This document shows, piece by piece, positions 1 to 7,737 of a stretch of DNA of 64,000 nt. This DNA comes from Rhodococcoides trifolii (GTDB taxonomy: Bacteria; Actinomycetota; Actinomycetes; Mycobacteriales; Mycobacteriaceae): NCBI RefSeq assembly GCF_014635345.1, contig NZ_BMCU01000006.1:62001-126000 (forward strand). Reading direction: 5' to 3'. Positions within the stretch are counted from its first letter, which is position 1, and every line of letters starts with the position of its first letter. A model generated the notes under the pieces. It was not told the DNA's origin. It saw only the letters and a program-made list of their open reading frames with translations, and did no database searches. The translations under genes were made by a program, and so were the position numbers.

Positions 1-759
1 GTCGATCACCGAATCGGTGCCGCGTCCGCCCGTCATGTCGCGAATCACGTCGCCGATCTCATCGGCATGCCGGCTCAGGTCGACCGTTTCGATCCCGCGT
101 GCCTCCGCGCGCGCCAGCCGCTCGGGAACGCGATCGACCGCGATGACGCGGTACCCGAGGTGGGCGGCGATGCGAGCCGCCATGTCGCCGATCGGCCCGA
201 GGCCCAACACGGTGACCGAGCCCCCATCGGGGACGTCGGCGTACTGAACGGACTGCCATGCGGTCGGGAGGACATCGGACAAGTAGACGTATCGCGAATC
301 ATCGTGCTCGTGCGGCACTTTGATGTGCGTGAACTGTGCCTGCGGAACACGCAGCAGCTCTGCCTGACCGCCGGGCACCGCGCCGTACAGTTCGGAAAAT
401 CCGAACAGGGCCGCCCCCATTCCCTGCTCGCGCACCTGCGTGGTCTCGCACTGCGTGAAGAGCGAGCGATCGCACATGTAGCAACTGCCACAGGACATCT
501 GGAACGGAACGACGATCCGGTCGCCGACGGACAGGTTCGTGACCTCGGACCCGAGTTCACGGACGATGCCCATCGGTTCGTGGCCGAGGATGTCTCCCGC
601 GGTCATGAACGAACCCAGGACCTCGTACAGGTGCAGGTCGGAACCGCAGATACCGGTCGAGGTGATTTCGATGATCGCGTCGGTGGGCTGTTGGATTTCG
701 GGGTCGGGCACCGTCTCCACCCGTACGTCTCGCTTGCCCTGCCAGGTCACTGCTTTCAT
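1..759 (-). CDS. Zinc-dependent alcohol dehydrogenase (C-terminus cut by window edge)
   Basis: A medium-chain dehydrogenase that should oxidise an alcohol or aldehyde with NAD(P). The 253 visible codons start at ATG 759. They contain the catalytic zinc cysteine in GICGSDLH (Cys38), GHE at 59-61, four structural zinc cysteines (Cys90, 93, 96, 104) and a Rossmann motif GLGPIG near residue 185. About 130 C-terminal residues are missing because the window begins inside the gene. It resembles the formaldehyde/threonine dehydrogenase-like branch common in actinobacteria; the substrate cannot be told. It is divergent from the methyltransferase gene, with about 210 bp between their starts. Confidence 0.9.
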   Translation of the reverse strand, partial: MKAVTWQGKRDVRVETVPDPEIQQPTDAIIEITSTGICGSDLHLYEVLGSFMTAGDILGHEPMGIVRELGSEVTNLSVGDRIVVPFQMSCGSCYMCDRSLFTQCETTQVREQGMGAALFGFSELYGAVPGGQAELLRVPQAQFTHIKVPHEHDDSRYVYLSDVLPTAWQSVQYADVPDGGSVTVLGLGPIGDMAARIAAHLGYRVIAVDRVPERLARAEARGIETVDLSRHADEIGDVIRDMTGGRGTDSVID

Positions 760-967
760 GATGGTCAACTTTCGAATCGGACGAGAACGGTTTCCTTCGA
801 CCGCCTGTCGTCGGCGACCACCTGTCCTCCGTGGCCTCGGGGTACCCGGTGGTGTCGATGCCACACATAAGAGATGGTTCAAATCGGTTGTGGCAAAAAG
901 TTTTCACGGCCGGGGTTGCAGGTTCGGTGCGGGTTTCCTCACCGTGGGGCGGGGGTACACGCTGGAC

Positions 968-1687
968 GTGAACCTCCACAAAGTGCGCAGCCCTGTGGTC
1001 TCGAGCGAACCGTCGTCCGCGGCGGCAGTTGCAGAACTCGATCCGTCGATCATCGGCCCCGATGTGTATGCACCGCAGGACGATTCCTGGCTCCTGTGCC
1101 AGGCCGTCGCCGACGCGGGTGTTGCGGTGGACGCGAGAGTTCTCGACATGTGCACCGGAAGTGGTGCGGTGGGGCTGGAAGCGGCTCGCCTCGGCGCGCG
1201 TTCGGTGACCGCCTACGACATCTCTCCCGCCGCCGTCGAGTGCGCGGCACGGCAGGCGCGGTCGGAGAACCTCGATGTGGACGTGCGGCTCGGATCCTTC
1301 GACGACGCGGCGGAGCTGTCCGCGTTCGATGTGGTGCTGTGCAATCCTCCGTATGTGCCGGCCGAGGCCGTGCCCGTGGAGATCGGTCTGGAGCGGGCGT
1401 GGAACGCCGGTCCGGACGGTCGCATCGTGTTGGATCGGCTGTGCGAGTCGGCTGCCGATCTGGTGCAGAAAGGTGGTGTGCTGATGTTGGTGCAGTCCGA
1501 GTTCGCCGATCCGGACAAAAGCCTGCAGATGCTGTCGGACAACGGCTTTCGGGTACGTGAGGTGGTTCGGTCGACCATCGCATTCGGTCCGGTCATGGAC
1601 GCACAGGCGCGGTGGCTGGAACGAACCGGCAGGCTCGAGATCGGCCGCCGTACAGAGGAATTGGTGGTCATTCGTGCCGACAGATGA
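968..1687 (+). CDS. HemK/PrmC-like SAM-dependent methyltransferase
   Basis: A class I methyltransferase of 239 residues. Motif I, LDMCTGSG, is at residues 59-66 and the NPPY motif at 126-129, which is typical of enzymes that methylate glutamine or adenine amide/amino nitrogens. It lacks the N-terminal helical domain of true PrmC, so it is a paralogue, perhaps acting on a small molecule or another protein. GTG 968 was chosen because the protein homology begins there; the upstream part of the open frame lies antisense to the neighbouring dehydrogenase. The CDGSH gene begins inside its last codons, so the two are probably translated together. Confidence 0.85.
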   Translation: MNLHKVRSPVVSSEPSSAAAVAELDPSIIGPDVYAPQDDSWLLCQAVADAGVAVDARVLDMCTGSGAVGLEAARLGARSVTAYDISPAAVECAARQARSENLDVDVRLGSFDDAAELSAFDVVLCNPPYVPAEAVPVEIGLERAWNAGPDGRIVLDRLCESAADLVQKGGVLMLVQSEFADPDKSLQMLSDNGFRVREVVRSTIAFGPVMDAQARWLERTGRLEIGRRTEELVVIRADR

Positions 1688-1877
1688 CGGACCCGACAAG
1701 GCCCGCACGGTGCGAATCGTTCCAGGAGGGCCGATTCTGATCGACGGGCCGGTCGACATCGTGACCGACGACGGTTCGCACGTGCAATCCGATCGATTCG
1801 TGGTTGCCGTCTGCACGTGTCGGCGCAGCAAGACCTACCCGCTGTGCGACACGAGCCACCGCACGCGCAGCCGTTAG
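1674..1877 (+). CDS. CDGSH-type iron-sulfur protein
   Basis: A 67-residue protein with the three-Cys one-His [2Fe-2S] ligand set C-x-C-x8-C-x3-H: Cys47, Cys49, Cys58 and His62. The core reads CDTSH rather than CDGSH. Family members are small redox or Fe-S transfer proteins. GTG 1674 overlaps the end of the methyltransferase by 14 nt, which indicates translational coupling. The 3' end overlaps the convergent iron-redox gene by 4 nt. The role is unknown; coupling to a HemK-like methyltransferase recurs in actinobacteria as far as I recall (not checked). Confidence 0.85.
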   Translation: MPTDDGPDKARTVRIVPGGPILIDGPVDIVTDDGSHVQSDRFVVAVCTCRRSKTYPLCDTSHRTRSR

Positions 1878-2857
1878 ATCAAGCTCGACCGACCGGCGTT
1901 CCACGCCGCCATCAGGTCCGCAGCGAGGACCTCCTCGACGAAGTCCAACGCCCTCATCCCGAACACGATGTCCTGCTCGAGGTGCGGTTCCTGCTTCAGC
2001 AGCTCGCCGACGACGTCGTGCCGAAGAATCTGCTCGTGCACCGCGTCCGCCTCGACGTGCTCGGCGTAGAAGCCGATGCACTCCTGCGGCGCACCGAGCC
2101 GCTCCAGCCCCTTGACCAGCCGCTTCGAGCCTGGAGACGACGTGATCTCGGTGGCGGCGAAATGACCGACGGTGGCGCCGCGGAGCGAACGATGCAGTCC
2201 GAACAGGGACATGAGATTGACCCACGCCAGCGTGGACGCCGGCACGCGATCGACATAGCCGACGTAGCTGGTGTCCAGATCCGCAGCTTTCATGAGGTCG
2301 GCCCACAGCTGCTGGTGGAGCCGTGCACCGCGGCCGGCGCCGTACTCGTCGAACTCCACGGCGACGTAGGAGGCTTTGGCCTGGCCGCGCAAACGCGGGA
2401 TCGCCCAGGCGTGCGGGTCGGCCTCCTTGAGGTGATACACAGACCGATGCGCGAAGTACTCCCGCATCTGATCCCACGAGCCCGACTCCTTCAGGAACCA
2501 CGACGGCCCGGTCCCCGACACGGCTTCGGTCGACAGCATGTCCATCTCCGCGGTGGCGTCGTCACCGGGCTCGACGTTGTCGCGAACGTACGCAAGGAAG
2601 ATCGACTCCAGCTCGGCGCGCAGACGGAGCAACTCGGGATCCCACTCCCAGCCGTCGTCGACCCCGGTAAATCCCCGATAGTGCAGCTCGTAGGACACGG
2701 CCAGCGCCACGTGCAGGTCACGCGAGAGCGGAGCCACGTCGACACCCGTCGGGAGGCTGCCGGACCCGACACCGGTGAGTCGGTCGACCACGGCCTGCGA
2801 GATGGGTCCGCACGGCCTGGGGATCGTCGGTGCACTGACAGGAAGGAACGTGGTCAT
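1874..2857 (-). CDS. Iron-containing redox enzyme family protein (haem-oxygenase fold)
   Basis: A 327-residue, mostly helical protein of the Haem_oxygenas_2 / iron-containing redox enzyme type, whose members use a mono- or di-iron centre held by Glu and His residues. Candidate ligands are in FDEYGAGRGARLH, GHFAATE and the paired histidines of FYAEHVEADAVHEQILRHD. The substrate is unknown. ATG 2857 is preceded 9 nt upstream by GGGTAC, with GTTG a further 14 nt away, so a near-leaderless SigF-like promoter is possible but weak. It is divergent from the YihY gene. Confidence 0.8.
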   Translation of the reverse strand: MTTFLPVSAPTIPRPCGPISQAVVDRLTGVGSGSLPTGVDVAPLSRDLHVALAVSYELHYRGFTGVDDGWEWDPELLRLRAELESIFLAYVRDNVEPGDDATAEMDMLSTEAVSGTGPSWFLKESGSWDQMREYFAHRSVYHLKEADPHAWAIPRLRGQAKASYVAVEFDEYGAGRGARLHQQLWADLMKAADLDTSYVGYVDRVPASTLAWVNLMSLFGLHRSLRGATVGHFAATEITSSPGSKRLVKGLERLGAPQECIGFYAEHVEADAVHEQILRHDVVGELLKQEPHLEQDIVFGMRALDFVEEVLAADLMAAWNAGRSSLI

Positions 2858-2940
2858 GCCCGGAGGGTACCCACGAGGACGACGCCCAACCGATCCTGAG
2901 AACAGGCTTAGAGCCCCGGGTCGGCCGGGTACGGCTGATT

Positions 2941-4014
2941 GTGACCGATAACAAGGCTGCGCCCCCCGTGGACGCCGATCCAGACGACTCCAGGAAGCCC
3001 GAGTCTCCGACCGAACTGACCAAGCCATCGTGGAAGTACGTCCTCCGCAAGACGGCGCGCGAATTCAGTCGCGATCAATGCACCGATATCGCGGCGTCAC
3101 TCACGTATTACGCTGTGCTGTCGATCTTTCCGGCTCTGTTGGCCATCGTGTCACTGCTGGGCGTGTTCGGTCAGGGGCAGTCCACCGTCGACGGAGTTCT
3201 GCAGATCGTCGACGACATCGGACCGTCATCGGCCGCGGACTCCCTACGCGGACCGATCGAGAGCCTGGTCCAGGCACCGGCGGCCGGACTCGCCCTCGTG
3301 ACCGGTCTCGCCGGCGCGCTGTGGTCCGCATCCGGCTACGTCGGGGCGTTCGGCCGAGCCATGAACCGGATGTACGAGGTCGAGGAGGGAAGACCGGTCT
3401 GGAAGTTGCGGCCTGTCATGCTGCTGGTGACCGTCGTGGCGCTGGCACTGCTCGGACTCGCCGCCGTCATGCTGGTGGTCAGCGGCCCCGTCGCCACTGC
3501 GATCGGCGACTCCGTCGGACTCGGGGACACCGCTCTGCTGGTGTGGAACATCGTCAAGTGGCCCCTCGTTCTGCTCTTCGTCGTTCTCGCCGTGGCGATT
3601 CTGTACTGGGCCACCCCGAACGTTCAGCAGCCGAAGTTCCGGTGGATCAGTGCCGGCGCGGGGGTCGGGGTCGTCGTCTGGATCCTGGCATCGGTGTTGT
3701 TCGGCTTCTACGTCGCCAACTTCGGCAGCTACAACAAGACTTACGGTTCACTGGCCGGCGCAATCGTCTTCCTGCTGTGGCTGTGGATCACCAACCTGGC
3801 CCTGCTGTTCGGTGCCGAACTGGACTCCGAACTGGAGCGGGGTCGTCAGTTGCAGGCCGGCATGGTCGCCGAGGAGACGTTGCAGTTGCCGCCGCGGGAC
3901 AGCCGGGTCTCGGACAAGAACGCGCAGAAGGATGCAGACGCTGTCGAACAGGGTCGACGCCTTCGGGAGGCGCACAATGAATCGGACGAAAATCATTCCA
4001 GCCCAACAACATAG
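2941..4014 (+). CDS. YihY/BrkB family inner-membrane protein
   Basis: An integral membrane protein of 357 residues in the YihY/virulence factor BrkB family. The family core starts near residue 37 (REFSRDQCTDIAASLTYYAVLSIFPALLA). There are about six hydrophobic segments, the signature FGSYNKTYGSLAG near residue 260, and a charged cytoplasmic tail. The biochemical function of the family is not established. GTG 2941 is the first start after the divergent promoter region. The gene ends before a perfect 14-bp hairpin that separates it from the convergent membrane-protein gene. Confidence 0.9.
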   Translation: MTDNKAAPPVDADPDDSRKPESPTELTKPSWKYVLRKTAREFSRDQCTDIAASLTYYAVLSIFPALLAIVSLLGVFGQGQSTVDGVLQIVDDIGPSSAADSLRGPIESLVQAPAAGLALVTGLAGALWSASGYVGAFGRAMNRMYEVEEGRPVWKLRPVMLLVTVVALALLGLAAVMLVVSGPVATAIGDSVGLGDTALLVWNIVKWPLVLLFVVLAVAILYWATPNVQQPKFRWISAGAGVGVVVWILASVLFGFYVANFGSYNKTYGSLAGAIVFLLWLWITNLALLFGAELDSELERGRQLQAGMVAEETLQLPPRDSRVSDKNAQKDADAVEQGRRLREAHNESDENHSSPTT

Positions 4015-4026
4015 TCCGACGCAACA

Positions 4027-4057
4027 GGCGCCTCCCTCGTGGAACGAGGGAGGCGCC
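4027..4057. terminator. Bidirectional hairpin terminator
   Basis: A perfect 14-bp stem (GGCGCCTCCCTCGT, then its complement) closes a 3-nt loop. It lies between the convergent genes ending at 4014 and 4075. There is no long T tract, but position and symmetry fit termination from both sides. Confidence 0.8.
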
Positions 4058-4074
4058 CGAGTGTCGCTGTGTGA

Positions 4075-4635
4075 CTACGGGGTACGACGGGTGAGCGTGG
4101 TTGCGAGTCCCGAGAGGATCTGCGACGGACGCTGCTGCTCGCCCTGCTGAGCGCCGAGAACGACGATCACACCGGTCAGCACCGGCAGAACTGCCTGCAA
4201 GTACTTGAGCTGTTTCTGCGCTGCCGCTACGTCTTTGGGGGTCGAGGCGGAGGGTTCGGTGGCACCCTCGACGTGCTCGCCGTCGCCCTGCGCGGTCTTG
4301 GCGCCGAGCACTCCGCTGTACGCGGTGGCAGCGAGAGCGGCGCCGGTCACGACGAGCTTGGTGACCGTGTTGGCACGCACGCCGGCCTGGTGGGCCGCAC
4401 GATCGCGGTTCGCGGCGAGGATGCCCGCACCACCGATGACGTGCGCTCCGATGGCGACGGCGTTGGCCGGTGCCCACTTCGCCCATCCGGTGGCTGCGAC
4501 ACGTGCGCGATCCTTGGGGTCGCGTACCGAATCGGCTGCACCGTTCAGGCCGATTGCGCCCATGAGGGTGCCTCCGAACCACGCGGCTGCGCCGAGATCG
4601 TGAAGTGAGCGAATGACTGTGTTGCGTGATGACAT
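4075..4635 (-). CDS. Predicted small membrane protein
   Basis: A 186-residue protein of unknown function. It has hydrophobic stretches near residues 15-30, 50-70, 90-108 and 155-172, with a short charged or polar insert (GDGEHVEGATEPSAST) near 120-135. The middle resembles DoxX/DUF-type actinobacterial membrane proteins, but no specific family can be assigned. ATG 4635 has a good ribosome binding site, GGAAGGA, 7 nt upstream. It is convergent with YihY and divergent from the DUF2945 gene, whose start lies 268 bp away. Confidence 0.75.
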   Translation of the reverse strand: MSSRNTVIRSLHDLGAAAWFGGTLMGAIGLNGAADSVRDPKDRARVAATGWAKWAPANAVAIGAHVIGGAGILAANRDRAAHQAGVRANTVTKLVVTGAALAATAYSGVLGAKTAQGDGEHVEGATEPSASTPKDVAAAQKQLKYLQAVLPVLTGVIVVLGAQQGEQQRPSQILSGLATTLTRRTP

Positions 4636-4903
4636 CGAAGAGTCCTTCCAGGACATGGGTATACGCCGCGATTCGGCCCAGTGCTGTGACAACGAGTTCG
4701 GTAAAACGTTGCTGCACAATGATTGTGATGCAGTTCGACGAGCAACTGTCTGCGCCCGTCGTGCCGGAGACGTCCCCGGCTCGCACGTGTCGTCTACCCG
4801 CGCAGTCGCGCTGCCAACCCACTTTCGTCGAGTCCGTGAGTTCTCGTCGCAGGCGGGGTGTGGCAACGAATCATTCGGCAGCCAACACGACAGAGGAGAA
4901 ACC

Positions 4904-5119
4904 ATGGCGACGGACGAATTCGACAAGGGCGACAAGGTCGAATGGAACACCCACGGCAACAAGACCGAAGGCACGGTGGAGGAGAAGATCACGTCCGAGA
5001 CCGAGGCGGCCGGTCGAACGGTCAAGGCGTCCGAAGACGACCCGCAGTACCGGGTGGTCAGCGACAAGTCCGGCAAGGACGCAGTGCACAAGCCGGACGC
5101 GCTGAAGCCGAAGTCGTAG
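4904..5119 (+). CDS. DUF2945-type small hydrophilic protein
   Basis: A 71-residue acidic/basic protein with the pattern F-x-KGDKVEWNTHGN-x-x-EGTVEEKI at residues 6-28 and QYRVVSDKSGKDAVHKPDAL at 48-67. This matches the DUF2945 (hypervirulence-associated, Tudor-like) family of small beta-barrel proteins. Molecular function is unknown; relatives are often found near stress genes. A strong Shine-Dalgarno sequence, GAGGAG, precedes ATG 4904. It is convergent with the FAD-Rieske gene 20 bp downstream. Confidence 0.85.
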   Translation: MATDEFDKGDKVEWNTHGNKTEGTVEEKITSETEAAGRTVKASEDDPQYRVVSDKSGKDAVHKPDALKPKS

Positions 5120-5139
5120 ATCGAGCGCGGGCTCGGGGG

Positions 5140-6627
5140 TCAGGCGTCGCGCGAGGACAAACCGTGCGTCGCCGGCCCCTCGAGCACCGTTCCGTCGGCG
5201 GCGAAGCGTGAGCCGTGGAGCGGGCAGTCCCACGACTTCTCCGCGTCGTTGAAGCGCAGGATGCCGCCGAGGTGCGGGCAGACTGCGGACACGTCGTGGG
5301 TCACCCCGTCGACGGTGCAGGTGGCGCGGGGGAGGATCCCACCCCCCACCCGACCGGTGCCTTCCGCCGGGCGGCGCGTCGATCCCAGCTTGCTCAGAGC
5401 GCTCACCCAGCCCGTGGCCATGTTCTTCACGACGGCCCCGTTCATACGGATCGCCGATGTGGCACCGCGCAATACGCGCGGGTTCCACAGGGCGAAGCAA
5501 TTCGACCACGGCATTTTCTCCCCGCGCGATGCCGCGTCCAGGTGCAGGGCGGCGGCCACCGCAGCCGTCATGCCCCACTTGTCGTAGCCCGTTGCCACGG
5601 TGATGAAACCGTCACCGGGGACGAGGGGACCGGCGTAGGGCAGGACGTCGATGGACTCGTAGTCCTGAGCCGACCACGAATGCGTGACCCGCGCACCCGG
5701 GAAATGGGTACCGGTCCAGTCGACGAGGTCATCCACCTGAGCCTGCTCCGAACTCTCGCGGCCCACGGTGTGGCCGTTACCACCGATCAACAAGCGCTCG
5801 CCGTCCGATGTAGGCGCGTAGCGGATCGAGCGTGACAGCGAGTCCGCCGAGAGATACATCCCGCGCGGGATCGGGCCGTCGATCTCGAAGGCCACCGCGT
5901 ACGACCGGAGCGGCTCGAGACGAGAGAAGAACAGTCCGCGGTCGAGAATCGGTGTGCCCGTAGCCAATACGATTCGGGTACCGACAATCGAACCGCCCGG
6001 AACGGTCAACCTGATTCCATCACGAGTGTGCCGGGCCGACATCACACGCGCATGCTCGCTGATGTGACCTCCCGAGGTCCGAATGTCGTCGGCCAAGGCG
6101 AGCAACGCGTCGAGCGGATCGAACTGGGCCTGTTCGGCCAGCCCGACGGCTCCCATGACGTCGAAGGGAAGCTCGGACTCGGTCGTGTGGAAGACGGGGA
6201 GGCCCGCGGTGTCCGCGACGGCGAGTTCTCGGCGTACCGAAGTCAACCCGGTATCGGTCGTCGCGTAGGTGTACGCCGTCTCGGTCTGTACGGCGACGCC
6301 CTTGGAGCGGCAGTAATCGACGAGCCACGACTGCCCGGCGCGGTTGGCGTCCACATACGACCGCACGGCGCTCCGAGGATGCTTCGAGGCAATGGAGGAC
6401 AGCTTCGTGCCCTGCAGCAAACTGATTTTCGCAGTGGTGTTTCCCGTCGTGACGGCGCCGATCTCGCGCGCCTCGATCACTGCGACGGATTTCCCCGACT
6501 GCGCGGCGAGGTGAGCGGTGACCAATCCGGTCAAGCCCGCACCGACCACGACGACGTCGTACACGTTCCCGAAGGCCACGTCGTCGTACGCGGATCGGAC
6601 CGGGCGGTCGAGCCACAGAGATGTCAT
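5140..6627 (-). CDS. FAD-dependent oxidoreductase with C-terminal Rieske domain
   Basis: A 495-residue flavoprotein. The N-terminal DAO-type FAD fold starts with VVVGAGLTGLVTAHLAAQSG (about residues 25-44), and a substrate half runs to about 400. A C-terminal Rieske [2Fe-2S] domain carries CPHLGG and CPLHGS (about residues 446-468), the Cys-x-His plus Cys-x2-His ligand set. Such GlpO-like proteins probably pass electrons from FAD to the Rieske centre; the natural substrate is unknown. ATG 6627 was chosen because the upstream frame is low in homology. The gene is divergent from the SDR gene. Confidence 0.9.
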   Translation of the reverse strand: MTSLWLDRPVRSAYDDVAFGNVYDVVVVGAGLTGLVTAHLAAQSGKSVAVIEAREIGAVTTGNTTAKISLLQGTKLSSIASKHPRSAVRSYVDANRAGQSWLVDYCRSKGVAVQTETAYTYATTDTGLTSVRRELAVADTAGLPVFHTTESELPFDVMGAVGLAEQAQFDPLDALLALADDIRTSGGHISEHARVMSARHTRDGIRLTVPGGSIVGTRIVLATGTPILDRGLFFSRLEPLRSYAVAFEIDGPIPRGMYLSADSLSRSIRYAPTSDGERLLIGGNGHTVGRESSEQAQVDDLVDWTGTHFPGARVTHSWSAQDYESIDVLPYAGPLVPGDGFITVATGYDKWGMTAAVAAALHLDAASRGEKMPWSNCFALWNPRVLRGATSAIRMNGAVVKNMATGWVSALSKLGSTRRPAEGTGRVGGGILPRATCTVDGVTHDVSAVCPHLGGILRFNDAEKSWDCPLHGSRFAADGTVLEGPATHGLSSRDA

Positions 6628-6671
6628 ACCGGGCGGGTGCCCGTTGGCCGTGCCGCCCAATCCGCATTCGT

Positions 6672-6696
6672 GTTTCCATTCCGGCTCGCGGGGTAT
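6672..6696 (+). promoter_or_regulatory. SigF/SigB-like promoter for the SDR gene
   Basis: GTTT at 6672-6675 and GGGTAT at 6691-6696 are separated by exactly 15 nt. This matches the consensus of the stress sigma factor SigF/SigB group in actinobacteria (GTTT-N15-17-GGGTAT). It points to the SDR starting at 6805, about 108 nt downstream. Assignment to a sigma factor is inference from the motif only. Confidence 0.6.
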
Positions 6697-6804
6697 TGCT
6701 CCCTGCAGGGCCCGATTCGAGAAATGTGACCGGCACCCTCGAAATCCACTGTGGCGGCGGGTCTGTCGCCAATATCGTCCAATTCGCACGCGAGGTCCGA
6801 ATAC

Positions 6805-7734
6805 ATGGCCATCTCACACATGTCGCGCAACAACGAATCCGTTTTCCGACGCGGACAGAAATCGAAACCCGTCGTGTTGATCACCGGGGCATCGAGCGGT
6901 ATCGGGCGGGCAACGGCACATCTCTACGCCAGAAAGGGATTCAATCTCGTTCTGTGCGCGCGAGGAATCGACAAATTGATCGTTGTGGCCACGGAATGCA
7001 CGGATCTGGGAGCCGCGAACGTCGCGGTGATGCCCGTCGACGTCGCGAACGCCGGCGACGTGTCGAAGGTCGTCGACGATGTCGTGGAGCGTTTCGGGGG
7101 GTTGGACATCTGCGTGCACTCCGCTGCAGTCATGTCGTACGGGACCTTCCTCGACACGCCGGTCGAGGTGTTCGACCAGACCGTCACCGTCGACTTGCTC
7201 GGCGCCGCGAACGTCGCTCGCTCGGCGTTGCTCGTGTTCCGGGCCCAGGAATCGGGCAACCTCGTCATCATCGGATCGCTGCTCGGACGTATCGCGGCAC
7301 CGTGGATGAGCACGTATGTCACCTCGAAGTGGGGACTGCGTGGGCTGACGCGAGTGCTGCAGCAGGAAGTGCGGCAGTACCCCGGCGTGAACGTCAGCTC
7401 GGTTGCACCGGGGTCGGTCAAAACCGCTATCTACGACGACGCCGCCACGGTGATCGGTCGCGCCGGGTCTCCGCCACCGCCGACCGCGCCGCCGGAGGTC
7501 ATCGCGAACGCTGTCGACAAGGTGGTGCGCAATCCGCAGCGAGAGCGTGACGCCGATGCGGTGTTCGGGTTGCTGAACAAGGTCACCTCGGCCGGTTTCG
7601 CACTGGTCCCCGAAATTTTCGACCTGCTCATCGGGCCGTTGCTGTGGCGATTCGGCACTTCGCGGGAGAACAAAGACGATACGGAGGGCAATATATTCCG
7701 CCCTACACCGTTGACCAATGAAGTCGCGCAGTAG
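6805..7734 (+). CDS. Short-chain dehydrogenase/reductase
   Basis: An SDR with the cofactor motif TGASSGIG near residues 26-33, the NAG-equivalent HSAAV, and the active-site region GSLLGRIAAPWMSTYVTSKWG in which Y-x3-K is YVTSK. About 60 residues at the C-terminus continue beyond the core and end with a polar tail. The substrate is unknown. Three in-frame ATGs (6751, 6805, 6820) are possible; 6805 is preferred because GAGG lies 9 nt upstream. A SigF-like promoter upstream suggests stress control. The gene ends 3 nt before the convergent CrtI-like gene. Confidence 0.85.
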   Translation: MAISHMSRNNESVFRRGQKSKPVVLITGASSGIGRATAHLYARKGFNLVLCARGIDKLIVVATECTDLGAANVAVMPVDVANAGDVSKVVDDVVERFGGLDICVHSAAVMSYGTFLDTPVEVFDQTVTVDLLGAANVARSALLVFRAQESGNLVIIGSLLGRIAAPWMSTYVTSKWGLRGLTRVLQQEVRQYPGVNVSSVAPGSVKTAIYDDAATVIGRAGSPPPPTAPPEVIANAVDKVVRNPQRERDADAVFGLLNKVTSAGFALVPEIFDLLIGPLLWRFGTSRENKDDTEGNIFRPTPLTNEVAQ

Positions 7735-7737
7735 TTC

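Noticed and set aside
557-1831. Long open frame antisense to the methyltransferase
   Set aside because: High-GC shadow frame; the plus-strand frame carries motifs and a clean NPPY, the minus frame none.
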